From Flavobacterium sp. (GTDB lineage: Bacteria; Bacteroidota; Bacteroidia; Flavobacteriales; Flavobacteriaceae), in NCBI RefSeq assembly GCF_017744675.1, contig NZ_JAGIAV010000006.1, forward strand, positions 248,001 through 312,000: a stretch of DNA of 64,000 nucleotides, in the 5' to 3' direction. Of this stretch, positions 36,772-45,598 are shown piece after piece; position 1 is the first letter of the stretch, and every line of letters begins with the position of its first letter. The notes beneath the pieces are model-generated. The model did not search any database. It was not told the DNA's origin and worked only from the letters and a program-made list of their open reading frames with translations. A program made the translations under genes and the position numbers.

Positions 36772-38178
36772 ATGACGAATAGTTCAAATAAATATATTTT
36801 ACTGGCCATCACAGCAGCGCTTATTAGTGCGTGCTCTGTTACCAGTAAATACGAACGTCCCAATACTTTAAAAACCGATCAATTGTATCGCGATCAGTCT
36901 TCTGCAGATTCGACTGCAATTGCAGATATGCCTTGGAATACTGTTTTTAAAGATCAAAAACTGAATGCCTTAATTCAGAAAGGATTAGATCAGAACCTGA
37001 ATCTGAAAAATGCGATTGAGAATATTGTGCAAGCAAGAGCTTCTCTGCGTCAGAGCAAATTGGCTTATTATCCTTCATTGCAATTGGATGCCAACGTAAC
37101 GCATAACAAACAATCTCAGGCAGGTTTAAACTTTCCGGCAGGAATTAACATCAATACTTTAACAACAACTTATAAATTAGGCGTAAGCACTTCTTGGGAA
37201 ATTGATGTTTGGGGAAAATTAAGCAGTTCTAAAAGAGCCGCTTTAGCAACTTATTTAGCTTCTGATGCGGCAAAACAAGCAGTTCAGACACAATTGATTG
37301 CAGATATTGCGAATAATTATTTCTTGCTTTTAGCTTATGACAAACAGTTGGAAATTACAGAACAGACTTTAAAAACCCGTATCGAAAACGTTGAAACGAT
37401 TAAAGCTTTAAAAGAAGGTGCAATTGTAACTGGTGCAGCTGTTGTTCAGAGTGAAGCCAATCAGCATGCCGCAGAAGTTTTGATTCCAGATTTGAAACAA
37501 AACATTCGTGAGACAGAAAATGCGATAAATATACTTTTAGGACAAGCTCCTGGACCAGTCGACAGAGGTGTTTTAGGAACACAGATTATTCCTGAGAAAA
37601 TCGCAATCGGAATGCCTGCTCAATTGTTAAACAATCGTCCTGATGTCCGTCAAGCGGAATTTAACTTCAGAGTAGCTTTCGAATCTACTAATTTGGCTAA
37701 AACCTATTTCTATCCAAGTTTAACACTTACAGCAAGCACCGGATTCTCAAATTTAGAATTAAACGATTTCTTCAGCCATTCGATTTTTTATTCGATTATT
37801 GGCGGATTGACACAGCCTTTATTCAATAATGGAATTAATAAAATGAGATTGACAACTGCACAGTCACAACAATTGCAAGCCTACAATAATTTCCAGCAAA
37901 GTCTTTTAGTGGCGGGTCAGGAAGTTTCAAATGCTTTGTATTCGTATCAAATGGCGGTTGAAAAAGAAGATTCGAGAGCAAAACAAATTGCCGCTTTAGA
38001 AAAAGCAGTAGACTTTACACAAGAACTTTTAGAATATAGTTCAGCAACCAATTATACAGATGTATTAACATCGCAACAAAACCTTTTAGCGGCGCAGTTA
38101 AGCGGAGTAGCTGATAATCTGCAAAAATTACAAGCCGTTATTAATCTATATAGAGCGTTGGGTGGTGGCTGGAAATAG
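36772..38178 (+). CDS. TolC-like outer-membrane efflux lipoprotein (NodT/OprM type)
   Basis: 468 residues. Lipobox LISAC (Cys about 21) and two outer-membrane-efflux repeats of long helices (SLRQSKLAYYPSLQLDANVTHN; NLAKTYFYPSLTLTASTGFSN), with LLNNRPDVRQAEFNFR between. It closes the tripartite pump operon, 18 bp after the permease. Confidence 0.93.
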   Translation: MTNSSNKYILLAITAALISACSVTSKYERPNTLKTDQLYRDQSSADSTAIADMPWNTVFKDQKLNALIQKGLDQNLNLKNAIENIVQARASLRQSKLAYYPSLQLDANVTHNKQSQAGLNFPAGININTLTTTYKLGVSTSWEIDVWGKLSSSKRAALATYLASDAAKQAVQTQLIADIANNYFLLLAYDKQLEITEQTLKTRIENVETIKALKEGAIVTGAAVVQSEANQHAAEVLIPDLKQNIRETENAINILLGQAPGPVDRGVLGTQIIPEKIAIGMPAQLLNNRPDVRQAEFNFRVAFESTNLAKTYFYPSLTLTASTGFSNLELNDFFSHSIFYSIIGGLTQPLFNNGINKMRLTTAQSQQLQAYNNFQQSLLVAGQEVSNALYSYQMAVEKEDSRAKQIAALEKAVDFTQELLEYSSATNYTDVLTSQQNLLAAQLSGVADNLQKLQAVINLYRALGGGWK

Positions 38179-38570
38179 AGACAGAATTTCTTAAAATTGT
38201 ACGTTTGTCGTTAGAATTGTGTCTTTGGTCTAATAAATATTTAAAATTGCAACCATTTCTTTACTTTTGATTCATCATTCAAATTAATATAAAAGAGAGT
38301 TAGTAGAGTTCCACATAGATGATACTTTTGAAGTAAAATCACTAACAAAACATGACAAATAAAACGCCTCAGTAATGAGGCGTTTTTATTTATAATATAT
38401 AATCTTGCTATTTTAAATTGGCAGACCAAAAGACTTCCACATCAAATACATCGTTTAAAAAATACTGTTCGTCGATTTGTTTAGTATATTTATATAATGA
38501 ATGCTTAAATCTTAAATTTTGGCATTAATTTCGATTAATAGTTAGTAAATTAACATTTAAATTTAAAGAC
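38179..38570. other. A/T-rich gap with one terminator
   Basis: 392 bp. The only clear structure is the hairpin at 38361-38387. The 180 bp between the efflux operon and that hairpin have no convincing reading frame; a small RNA ended by the hairpin is possible but not supported further. Confidence 0.35.
38361..38387. terminator. Terminator downstream of the efflux operon
   Basis: AAAACGCCTC pairs with GAGGCGTTTT around a 6-base loop, with T-run. It lies 183 bp after the outer-membrane-factor stop. Confidence 0.85.
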
Positions 38571-39053
38571 ATGAAAAAGTTAATATTCGCCTCAGTACTT
38601 TTTATGAGTGCATTTTTTGCTCAAGCGCAAGTATCGGTAAATGTAAATATTGGCACTCCTCCAAATTGGGGACCAATAGGCTACGATAACAGCAGGTATT
38701 ATTATTTGCCAGACATCGATGTGTATTATGATATAAATCAAAGTGTATTTCTTTACGATAACAGCGGAAAATGGATTCGCGATAGAAGACTTCCGTCAAG
38801 ATACAGACAATATGATTTGTACTCTGGTTACAAAGTAGTTTTGACAGATTATAGAGGAGATGCTCCTTATTACTATCATTCAAAACACAGAGCTAAGTAT
38901 CCAAAAGGCTACCATGGAAAACCTCAAAAAAATAGAGGTGAAAAACCTAAAGGAGACAATGGCAACCATTACGGAAATGATAAAGGAAACAAAAAAGGAA
39001 AGTCAGACAAAGATGACCACGACCACGATCACTCTAATGGGAAACACCATTAA
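38571..39053 (+). CDS. Exported hypothetical protein with His/Asp-rich tail
   Basis: 160 residues with a clear signal peptide (about 1-19, ending AQAQ). The middle (VNVNIGTPPNWGPIGYDNSRYYYLPDIDVYYDI...) is Tyr-rich and beta-rich, and is a type common in Flavobacteria without a known function. The tail (about 105-160) is Lys/Gly/Asn-rich and finishes in a His-Asp string (DDHDHDHSNGKHH) that could bind metal ions (inference). It is monocistronic, with a terminator directly after. Confidence 0.7.
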   Translation: MKKLIFASVLFMSAFFAQAQVSVNVNIGTPPNWGPIGYDNSRYYYLPDIDVYYDINQSVFLYDNSGKWIRDRRLPSRYRQYDLYSGYKVVLTDYRGDAPYYYHSKHRAKYPKGYHGKPQKNRGEKPKGDNGNHYGNDKGNKKGKSDKDDHDHDHSNGKHH

Positions 39054-39076
39054 TTCTAAAGAAATGCGATTAAATA

Positions 39077-39103
39077 AAACGCTTCCATTCGGAGGCGTTT
39101 TTT
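39077..39103 (+). terminator. Terminator after the His-rich protein gene
   Basis: AAAACGCTTCC pairs with GGAGGCGTTTT (one mismatch), followed by T-run. Confidence 0.75.
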
Positions 39104-39108
39104 ATTGA

Positions 39109-39365
39109 CACTAATTACACGAATTGGCACGAATTTTTGACAAAACAGATGTTTATAATTAGTGAAAATTCGTGTAATTAGTGGCAAAAAAATTAAATCA
39201 ATTACCTCCAGCTTTAGCTAGAGGTTAACAGATGCTGCATTTATAGGCTTTAGCCAAATTTATGAGTAAAGCCTTTTGTTTTTTATAAATAAAAACCTCC
39301 AGCTTTAGCTGGAGGCAATTGATATTAAAAAAATAAATTTGTGCTAATTCGTGTAATTTGTGGCT
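39109..39365. repeat. Compound palindromic element (ACGAATT plus TCCAGCTTTAGCTGGA families)
   Basis: It fills the 320-bp gap between convergent genes. A 17-bp perfect inverted repeat starts at 39109 (39109-39125 with 39167-39183, words TAATTACACGAATT). Inside are two CCTCCAGCTTTAGCTGGAGG-type palindromes (about 39206-39225 and 39295-39315) flanking GGCTTTAGCC...GTAAAGCC. The end (39350-39365) repeats the GTGTAATTTGTGGC word. The middle part recurs at 55.88-56.0 kb. Confidence 0.8.
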
Positions 39366-39373
39366 AAAAAAAA

Positions 39374-40678
39374 CTATTCTGTAACCGCTTTCACTTTGTG
39401 CCCAAACGCTCCAAAAGAAAGAATAATCAAAAAGCACACTAACGGAATAATATATCCAGACTGAATATCATCATGATTCATATCGATTAAAGTTCCCATT
39501 CCGTACGGAATAATTGCACCACCCACAATCGACATTACCAGCCAAGAAGAACCCGTTTCGGTATTCGATTTTAAACCTTTAATTCCCAAAGAAAAGATAG
39601 TAGGAAACATAATAGACATGAAGAATCCAATTCCTCCAAGCGCATAAATTACCACGATTCCTGAACCGTAAATAGCTACTAAACATAGTAAAACACTCAC
39701 AACACAATAGATCGATAGCAAGACATAATCTTTTACAAAGCGCAAAAAGAAAGTTCCAATAAAACGTCCTGCCATAAAAAGGAATCCGTAAACTCCTAGG
39801 TAATATCCAGCTGTTTTCTCGTCTAACCCAGCTCCTTGCTGGGCAATTCTAATAAAGAAACTCGTAATGCACACTTGTGCTCCCACATAGAAAAACTGTG
39901 CTACAACGCCCCAGCTTAAATGTCTAAATTTTAGAACAGAGAAAAAACCAGGTTTAATTTCAGCTTCAGCGTGACTTGCTTTCATTGAAGGCAATTGTAC
40001 AAAATAGAATATAACCGCAACCAAAACCAAAACGCTTCCTAATACGATATAAGGCATTTTTACAGAAGCCGCTTCACCCAATAAGTAAGCTGCTTTTTCG
40101 GCCTCAGGCATTGCTGCCATTTGCTCTTTTGTATGATTGGTTCCAGAAAGAATAAATAACGAACCCACAATTGGCGCTACCATTGCCGCTAATCCGTTGA
40201 AAGAAGCCGCTAAGTTCAATCTCTTTGAAGAAGATTCTGCAGGCCCTAAAATCGCTGCGTAAGGGTTGGCGCTAGTTTCTAAAATCGTTAATCCACACCC
40301 AATTACAAATAAAGCAAATAAGAATAACTCATACGTTCGCGTATTAGCAGCGGGAACAAATAAAAATGCTCCAATAGCAAAAACTAGTAAACCTGTGATA
40401 ATACTGTTTTTGTAACCAAACCTTTTAATTAGCATTCCCGCAGGAATCGCCATAATAAAATAAGCAAAGAATACAGAAGTATCGATAAGAGTAGATTGGC
40501 GATTGTTTAATTCACACGCTTTCTTCAAGTGCGGAATCAAAACAGAATCAAGATTATGGGCCATTCCCCATAGAAAAAATAGGCATGTAACTAAAATAAA
40601 AGGAAGAAGATATTGTTTTTGATTTCCTCCTTCTGTTGGCACTTCGTGTTGATCGCCAGCTTGGTTTGTAATTTGCAT
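39374..40678 (-). CDS. fucP: L-fucose:H+ symporter-like MFS permease
   Basis: 434 residues, 12 membrane segments, matching the FucP family of the major facilitator superfamily. Signatures are LVTCLFFLWGMAHNLDSVLIPHLKKAC near the start, FGYKNSIITGLLVFAIGAFLF, LETSANPYAAILGP and NLAASFNGLAA. It would import L-fucose (or another 6-deoxysugar) with protons. The Gfo/Idh oxidoreductase lies upstream on the same strand, and the dehydrogenase-lactonase operon is divergent, consistent with deoxysugar use. Glucose/galactose permeases share this fold, so the exact sugar is inferred from context. Confidence 0.85.
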   Translation of the reverse strand: MQITNQAGDQHEVPTEGGNQKQYLLPFILVTCLFFLWGMAHNLDSVLIPHLKKACELNNRQSTLIDTSVFFAYFIMAIPAGMLIKRFGYKNSIITGLLVFAIGAFLFVPAANTRTYELFLFALFVIGCGLTILETSANPYAAILGPAESSSKRLNLAASFNGLAAMVAPIVGSLFILSGTNHTKEQMAAMPEAEKAAYLLGEAASVKMPYIVLGSVLVLVAVIFYFVQLPSMKASHAEAEIKPGFFSVLKFRHLSWGVVAQFFYVGAQVCITSFFIRIAQQGAGLDEKTAGYYLGVYGFLFMAGRFIGTFFLRFVKDYVLLSIYCVVSVLLCLVAIYGSGIVVIYALGGIGFFMSIMFPTIFSLGIKGLKSNTETGSSWLVMSIVGGAIIPYGMGTLIDMNHDDIQSGYIIPLVCFLIILSFGAFGHKVKAVTE

Positions 40679-40823
40679 GGTTTAGATAGTTTTTTAGTTT
40701 TTTTTGAGTTGTTAAGTTTCTAATTGCTTTTATACATCAGCTCTTTCAAAGGAATGCCTAAATTAGGTTGGTTTGGAAGAGGACTTAAATTTTGCTTTTT
40801 GGTTTTGAAATATAGTGTTTTAT

Positions 40824-41897
40824 TTACACTTCATCAAAAGAAATACCGCCATTTTTATTGCTGATGTAGCAGGCTTCCACAACTTTCATGGTACCTAATA
40901 CATCTTGCACGCTCGCAGATAATGTAGAGTCAGAACCTTCTTTAAAACGCATCAGATTAGACATTGCTCCAATAAAAGCTTCTGGAAACCAAGAACCTTC
41001 CAGTTTAACTTCTGTCCATTGGTATTCGTTTTCGCCTTCTTTTATTGGCAAAGCATATTCGAAAACATCAGGAAGTCCGTCAGGATAATTCATTAGCAAA
41101 CCCATTTTTGCTTTAATGGCACCTTTTGTTCCTTCCCATTTGATGTAACTTTCTTCGTGTTTCGGACCAAAATGATGATCGTGGTTTGTATTGATTACCA
41201 CATGCATATCTTCACCATAATCTAAAATAATAGTAGATCGGCTTGATGATAATTTTTTAAGCGGATGCCTAGCCGTTTTTGCCATTACACTTTTCGGATT
41301 TCCTAGAAAAGAACGAATGCAATCAATGTAATGCACACTGTGAAAAAGAATCTCCAATCTTGGATGCTCTTTAATCAGCGGAAACAATTCCCAAGGCGTA
41401 TTTACAGTCACTTTAAATTCAAAATCATATAACTGACCCAAGATTCCTTTGTTAATTAAATATCGCGCAGCGCTTATAAAAGAAGCAAATCGCAACTGAA
41501 AGTTAATTGCGGCAACCAGATTTTTTCTTTCGCAGACTGCTACAATTTCGCGAGCTTGAGCCAAATCATTCCCCATTGGTTTCTGAATCAAAACCGCAGC
41601 CCCGTCAGGCAATTGTTCTAAAATTTCGATGTATTGATCTGGTAAGACCGTAATATCATAGACGGCGTTTGAGGGTGCATTTTTAACAGCTTCGGCCACA
41701 TTTTCAAAAACGTGATCGATTTTAAATTCTTTCTGTAAATCGTATGCTTTTGAAATGGTTCTATTGGTAATGCCAAAAACTCTAAAACCGGCCATTTTAT
41801 AAGCAGGCAAGTGGGCATCTTTTACTATACCGCTTGCCCCGATAATGATGATTGGCTGTTCTTTTTCAGGTAATAAAGGCTTATAAGGAATATTCAT
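40824..41897 (-). CDS. Gfo/Idh/MocA-family oxidoreductase
   Basis: 357 residues: an N-terminal Rossmann domain (IIIIGASGIVKDAHLPAYKMAGF) and a C-terminal beta-sheet substrate domain. The usual EKP motif reads IQKPMG, keeping the Lys, and FHSVHYIDCIRSFLG supplies the downstream His region. It probably oxidises or epimerises a sugar or inositol with NAD(P). It is the first gene of the minus-strand unit with fucP and faces the ADH operon across a 549-bp regulatory region. Confidence 0.85.
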   Translation of the reverse strand: MNIPYKPLLPEKEQPIIIIGASGIVKDAHLPAYKMAGFRVFGITNRTISKAYDLQKEFKIDHVFENVAEAVKNAPSNAVYDITVLPDQYIEILEQLPDGAAVLIQKPMGNDLAQAREIVAVCERKNLVAAINFQLRFASFISAARYLINKGILGQLYDFEFKVTVNTPWELFPLIKEHPRLEILFHSVHYIDCIRSFLGNPKSVMAKTARHPLKKLSSSRSTIILDYGEDMHVVINTNHDHHFGPKHEESYIKWEGTKGAIKAKMGLLMNYPDGLPDVFEYALPIKEGENEYQWTEVKLEGSWFPEAFIGAMSNLMRFKEGSDSTLSASVQDVLGTMKVVEACYISNKNGGISFDEV

Positions 41898-41998
41898 TTT
41901 TTTAATATTTGATGTTAATCGCTACTTTGTCAAATTTGAAACTTTTACAAAGTTTTCTACTCTATTTGTGAATAGATTTATAGCGATAGTGGGTAATA

Positions 41999-42012
41999 TG
42001 TAATCGATTGTA
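41999..42012. promoter_or_regulatory. LacI-type operator candidate (site A)
   Basis: TGTAATCGATTGTA is a near-perfect palindrome with a central CG, typical of LacI-family operators. It differs at one base from the perfect palindrome at 47341-47354. It lies upstream of the divergent Gfo/Idh gene. Confidence 0.55.
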
Positions 42013-42015
42013 TTT

Positions 42016-42251
42016 ATAAATGTAAAAAGTACAATTACAAAAGTAGGAATAAGATTGATATGAGCAAGAAATCCTCTATTTTAAAAAATATTTTTTTACA
42101 TAAAATGGCAATTTGTGTCTTAAATTTTACAAAACAAATAAAAAAAGTTACAGAAGTTTAAAGTTTCACTACTTTTTTACGAAGAAAATAAAATATATCT
42201 CGGATATTAATTTTTAAAAAGTATTTTTGTAATTGTACTTTTTACATTTAT
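42016..42251. promoter_or_regulatory. 27-bp perfect inverted repeat spanning the divergent promoter region
   Basis: Bases 42016-42042 (ATAAATGTAAAAAGTACAAT and seven more) are repeated exactly in inverse orientation at 42225-42251. The two copies face the two divergent transcription units, and the right one is followed at once by TATTTTTG (42252-42259), a TAnnTTTG -7 match. They are probably matched operator or promoter elements. The rest of the 549-bp gap is A/T-rich with no gene. Confidence 0.65.
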
Positions 42252-42445
42252 TATTTTTGATACGGATTTTTTGACAGATGTTGAATTTGATGAATGAAGA
42301 ACAGATCTTAACGGATAGAAAATAGCTTTTTGTTTTTGAAAAAGAGGCAAAACGAAAGCGCTTGGTAAGAAAAAACAAACTAAAAATAAAATGCATGCAA
42401 ACAGAAAGTTGTAGCATATCAAAGTAAAAATTAAGAAAGTATAAG

Positions 42446-43459
42446 ATGAAATATATTGTTTGCGAAAAACCGCAGGAATTTCTACTAAAAGAAACAAATA
42501 TGCCAGAACCAAAAGAAGGTGAGGTTTTATTAAAAATTAAAAGAATTGGAATTTGTGGGACTGATATTCACGCTTTTGGCGGAACGCAGCCGTATTTTGA
42601 ATACCCAAGAATTTTAGGCCACGAATTGGCTGCAGAATATGTAAAAGGGAATACCGAAGATTTTAAGCCAGGAGATAAAGTAACTTTTATTCCGTATTTC
42701 AATTGCGGAAAATGTGTTGCCTGCAGAAACGGATTGACAAATTGTTGTGTAAATATCAAAGTTTTTGGAGTGCATATCGATGGCGGAATGGCCGAATATG
42801 TTTCGATTCCAGAGCAGTATTTACTGTACGGTCAAGGTTTAGATTATGATGAATTGGCTTTGGTTGAGCCTTTGGCAATTGCAGCGCACGGAGTTAGAAG
42901 AGCGGCTGTAAAAGCTACAGATACGGTTTTGGTGATGGGAGCAGGGCCAATTGGAATTGGTTTAATTCAGTTTGCTAAAATTGCCGGAGCAAAAGTCATC
43001 GTAATGGATATCAATGATTATAGATTGAATTTCTGTAAAGAGCAACTGCAAGCAGACGAAACAATTAATCCGTTGAATGATGATGTTGCCGCAAAATTGG
43101 CTGAATTGACTAACGGCGATATGGCAAATGTGGTAATTGACGCGACTGGAAATCAGAAAGTAATGAACAGCGCCTTCAATTATATTTCGCATGGCGGAAG
43201 ATTTGTTTTGGTCGGGCTTCAAAAAGGCGAATTAAGTTTCAGTCATCCTGATTTCCACAAAAGAGAATCGACCTTGATGAGTAGCCGAAATGCAACCATC
43301 GAAGATTTCGAATATGTAATGAAATGTTTGAAAGAAGGAAAAATCGATCCGAAAAAATACATTACGCACAGAACAAGTTTTTCTGAAATGATTAATGATT
43401 TTGGAAGCTTAATTGATCCTAAAAACAATGTGATCAAAGCGTTGATTGAAATTGATTAA
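42446..43459 (+). CDS. Zinc-dependent medium-chain alcohol/sugar dehydrogenase
   Basis: 337 residues, MDR superfamily. Catalytic zinc ligands are in GICGTDIHAFGG and ILGHELAAE. The structural zinc loop is NCGKCVACRNGLTNC, and the Rossmann motif is VLVMGAGPIGIGLIQFA, suggesting NAD. It resembles dehydrogenases of L-fuconate/galactonate-type and related sugar-acid pathways. It is the first gene of a three-gene plus-strand operon (dehydrogenase, SDR, lactonase) and faces FucP. Exact substrate inferred from context. Confidence 0.85.
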   Translation: MKYIVCEKPQEFLLKETNMPEPKEGEVLLKIKRIGICGTDIHAFGGTQPYFEYPRILGHELAAEYVKGNTEDFKPGDKVTFIPYFNCGKCVACRNGLTNCCVNIKVFGVHIDGGMAEYVSIPEQYLLYGQGLDYDELALVEPLAIAAHGVRRAAVKATDTVLVMGAGPIGIGLIQFAKIAGAKVIVMDINDYRLNFCKEQLQADETINPLNDDVAAKLAELTNGDMANVVIDATGNQKVMNSAFNYISHGGRFVLVGLQKGELSFSHPDFHKRESTLMSSRNATIEDFEYVMKCLKEGKIDPKKYITHRTSFSEMINDFGSLIDPKNNVIKALIEID

Positions 43460-43461
43460 TT

Positions 43462-43575
43462 TGTGAAAAGTGAAAAGTAATATGTGATATGTGGCTTTTG
43501 TTTTAAAATACAAAGTGGCTCTATTTTAGATTCCGCCTTTCACATCTTACATCTCACAAATAACATCTAACATAA
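43462..43575. repeat. Imperfect palindromic intergenic element, GTGAAAAGT/ACATCTCAC words
   Basis: The 122 bp between the first two genes of the operon hold GTGAAAAGTGAAAAGTAATATGTG on the left and CTTTCACATCTTACATCTCAC on the right, an imperfect inverted repeat of short words. It is unusual inside an operon. Confidence 0.55.
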
Positions 43576-43581
43576 AAAGAA

Positions 43582-44379
43582 ATGGATTTAAACTTAAAAA
43601 ATAAAATTGTCGTTGTTTCTGGTTCGGCTGGAAAAGAAGGCAGTATCGGAGAAACGATTGTAAACAGATTAGCAGATGAAGGTGCGATTCCAGTTTTGGT
43701 AGATCGAAACGCAAGAGGTTTTGAATATGTAGAAAGACTTCAAAAAAGAGGCGTTAATTCCTTATTTGTGCAAACAGACGTAACTGATCCTGTTGCAATG
43801 GAAAGTGCTGTAAAAGTAATCGGAGCTAAATATGGAAGAATCGATGCTATAATTAATAATGTTGGTGTGAATGATGGCGCAGGATTAGATTCGAGCTACG
43901 AAGATTTCATGAATTCTTTGAAATTGAATGTGGCAAGTTATTTTCTGTTAGCTAAATATTCATTGCCCTATTTGAAAGAATCAAAAGGGAATATTCTAAA
44001 TATTGGTTCAAAAGTGGCTTTGACAGGTCAAGGCGGCACTTCTGGTTACGCTGCTGCGAAAGGTGGAGTTTTGGGCCTAACAAGAGAATGGGCAGTCGAT
44101 TTGATTCAGTTTGGAATTCGTTCGAATGCTATTATTATTGCCGAAAGTTATACGCCAGCTTACGAAGATTGGATTAGGACATTGCCAGACGGTCAAACGG
44201 TTTTAAATAAAATCAATAAAAGTATTCCGCTGGAAAGCAGAATGACCAAAACAGAAGAAATTGCAGATACGGCACTTTTCATCATTTCAGAAAAATCATC
44301 GCATACTACTGGACAATTTGTTTTTGTAGACGGAGGTTACGTACATTTAGACCGCGCATTAATCAGTGATGTTAACTAA
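43582..44379 (+). CDS. SDR-family dehydrogenase, probably L-fucose/6-deoxysugar dehydrogenase
   Basis: 265 residues with the classical SDR pattern: glycine-rich cofactor loop (SGSAGKEGSIGE), DVTDPVAMES, NNVGVND, catalytic Ser in NIGSKVAL and YAAAK (Tyr-x-x-x-Lys). It resembles SDRs annotated as L-fucose dehydrogenase, converting the sugar to its lactone. The lactonase follows 6 bp later, supporting that role. 2-keto-3-deoxy-fuconate dehydrogenase is the main alternative. Confidence 0.82.
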   Translation: MDLNLKNKIVVVSGSAGKEGSIGETIVNRLADEGAIPVLVDRNARGFEYVERLQKRGVNSLFVQTDVTDPVAMESAVKVIGAKYGRIDAIINNVGVNDGAGLDSSYEDFMNSLKLNVASYFLLAKYSLPYLKESKGNILNIGSKVALTGQGGTSGYAAAKGGVLGLTREWAVDLIQFGIRSNAIIIAESYTPAYEDWIRTLPDGQTVLNKINKSIPLESRMTKTEEIADTALFIISEKSSHTTGQFVFVDGGYVHLDRALISDVN

Positions 44380-44385
44380 GAAATT

Positions 44386-45216
44386 ATGAGTAAAAGAATT
44401 GATTCCCATCAGCATTTTTGGAAATTTGATCCCGTTCGCGATAGCTGGATTGATGGAACGATGCAGAACATTCAGAGAGATTTTCTTCCTGAGGATTTAC
44501 AGCCAATTTTAAAAGAAAATCAATTTGAAGGCTGTGTTGCAGTTCAAGCAAGCCAATCAGAAGAAGAAACAAATTTCTTATTGGATTTAGCATCTAAAAA
44601 TGATTTCATAAAAGGCGTTGTCGGCTGGATAGATTTGAGAAATGAAAATATTGAAGAACGTTTGCAATTCTTTTCTAATCAAAAAAAACTGAAAGGATTT
44701 AGACACGTTGTTCAAGGCGAACTAGACGATTTTATGTTTGGAGAAGCTTTTAGAAACGGAATTCAAGCTTTAAAAACATTCGATTACACTTACGATATTT
44801 TGATTTTCGAAAGACAATTGCCAGCAGCTATCAGTTTGGTTCAGGATTTCCCGAATCAGCGATTTGTGATCGATCATATCGCAAAACCTGACATCAAATC
44901 AGGAAGCATTAATTCTTGGAAAAAAGGCATCGAAGAAATTGCAAAATACGACAATGTTTGGTGCAAGATTTCCGGAATGGTCACAGAAGCCGACTGGAAA
45001 AACTGGAAACCAGAAGATTTAAAACCATACTTAGATGTAATATTTGAAAATTTCTCAACCGATAAATTGATGTACGGATCGGATTGGCCTGTTTTAAACG
45101 TAGCTTCCGATTATAATGAAGTGGTAAAAATATTAGAAGATTATATTGCAGGATTTTCAATCGAAGACCAGAATAAGATTTGGTTTGAGAATGCGAAAAC
45201 ATTTTACAAGCTATAA
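44386..45216 (+). CDS. Amidohydrolase-2 family lactonase, probably L-fuconolactonase
   Basis: 276 residues with the family pattern of sugar-lactone hydrolases: the N-terminal metal motif DSHQHFWKF, VGWIDLRNE, GFRHVVQGE, FVIDHIAKPDI and LMYGSDWPVLNV. It would open L-fucono-1,5-lactone to L-fuconate. It ends the dehydrogenase operon. The next steps of the pathway (a dehydratase and a hydrolase or aldolase) are not in the window. Confidence 0.85.
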   Translation: MSKRIDSHQHFWKFDPVRDSWIDGTMQNIQRDFLPEDLQPILKENQFEGCVAVQASQSEEETNFLLDLASKNDFIKGVVGWIDLRNENIEERLQFFSNQKKLKGFRHVVQGELDDFMFGEAFRNGIQALKTFDYTYDILIFERQLPAAISLVQDFPNQRFVIDHIAKPDIKSGSINSWKKGIEEIAKYDNVWCKISGMVTEADWKNWKPEDLKPYLDVIFENFSTDKLMYGSDWPVLNVASDYNEVVKILEDYIAGFSIEDQNKIWFENAKTFYKL

Positions 45217-45224
45217 TTTTTTTT

Positions 45225-45592
45225 GAACCATATAAGTGATATAAGTTCATTTAATTAAATGCAAATAAAAAATCTCGCAAAGACGCCAAGTCGCAAAGTT
45301 TTAATATTTTTTGGACGTAACATTTGCGATTCGCCTTTCTAATATTAATAGGATCCTCTTTCAGCCGAAATGACAGAATTGCCGAAATTCTATCTTTTTT
45401 AAACATAGCCCACGGTTTCAACCGTGGGGACACAGGATGATTACGTTACGTACCCAAGGTTGAAACCTTGGGCTATGTTTATAAAGAATTTCGCAAAAAG
45501 AGACGCCAAGTCACAAAGAATAAAAAACTTGGCGTCTTTGCGAGAACTAATTAAGAACCGGGCTAAATTGAACTTCTATCACTTATATGGTT
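45225..45592. repeat. Compound palindromic element (four nested inverted repeats)
   Basis: It fills the 382-bp gap between convergent genes. Outer arms are AACCATATAAGTGAT (45226-45240 with 45578-45592). The next pair is CTCGCAAAGACGCCAAG (45274-45290 with 45528-45544). Then there are two 20-bp hairpins, CCCACGGTTTCAACCGTGGG (45409-45428) and CCCAAGGTTGAAACCTTGGG (45453-45472), joined by ACATAGCC and GGCTATGT. All listed arms are perfect. Reading frames inside are spurious. Confidence 0.88.
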
Positions 45593-45598
45593 TAAAAA

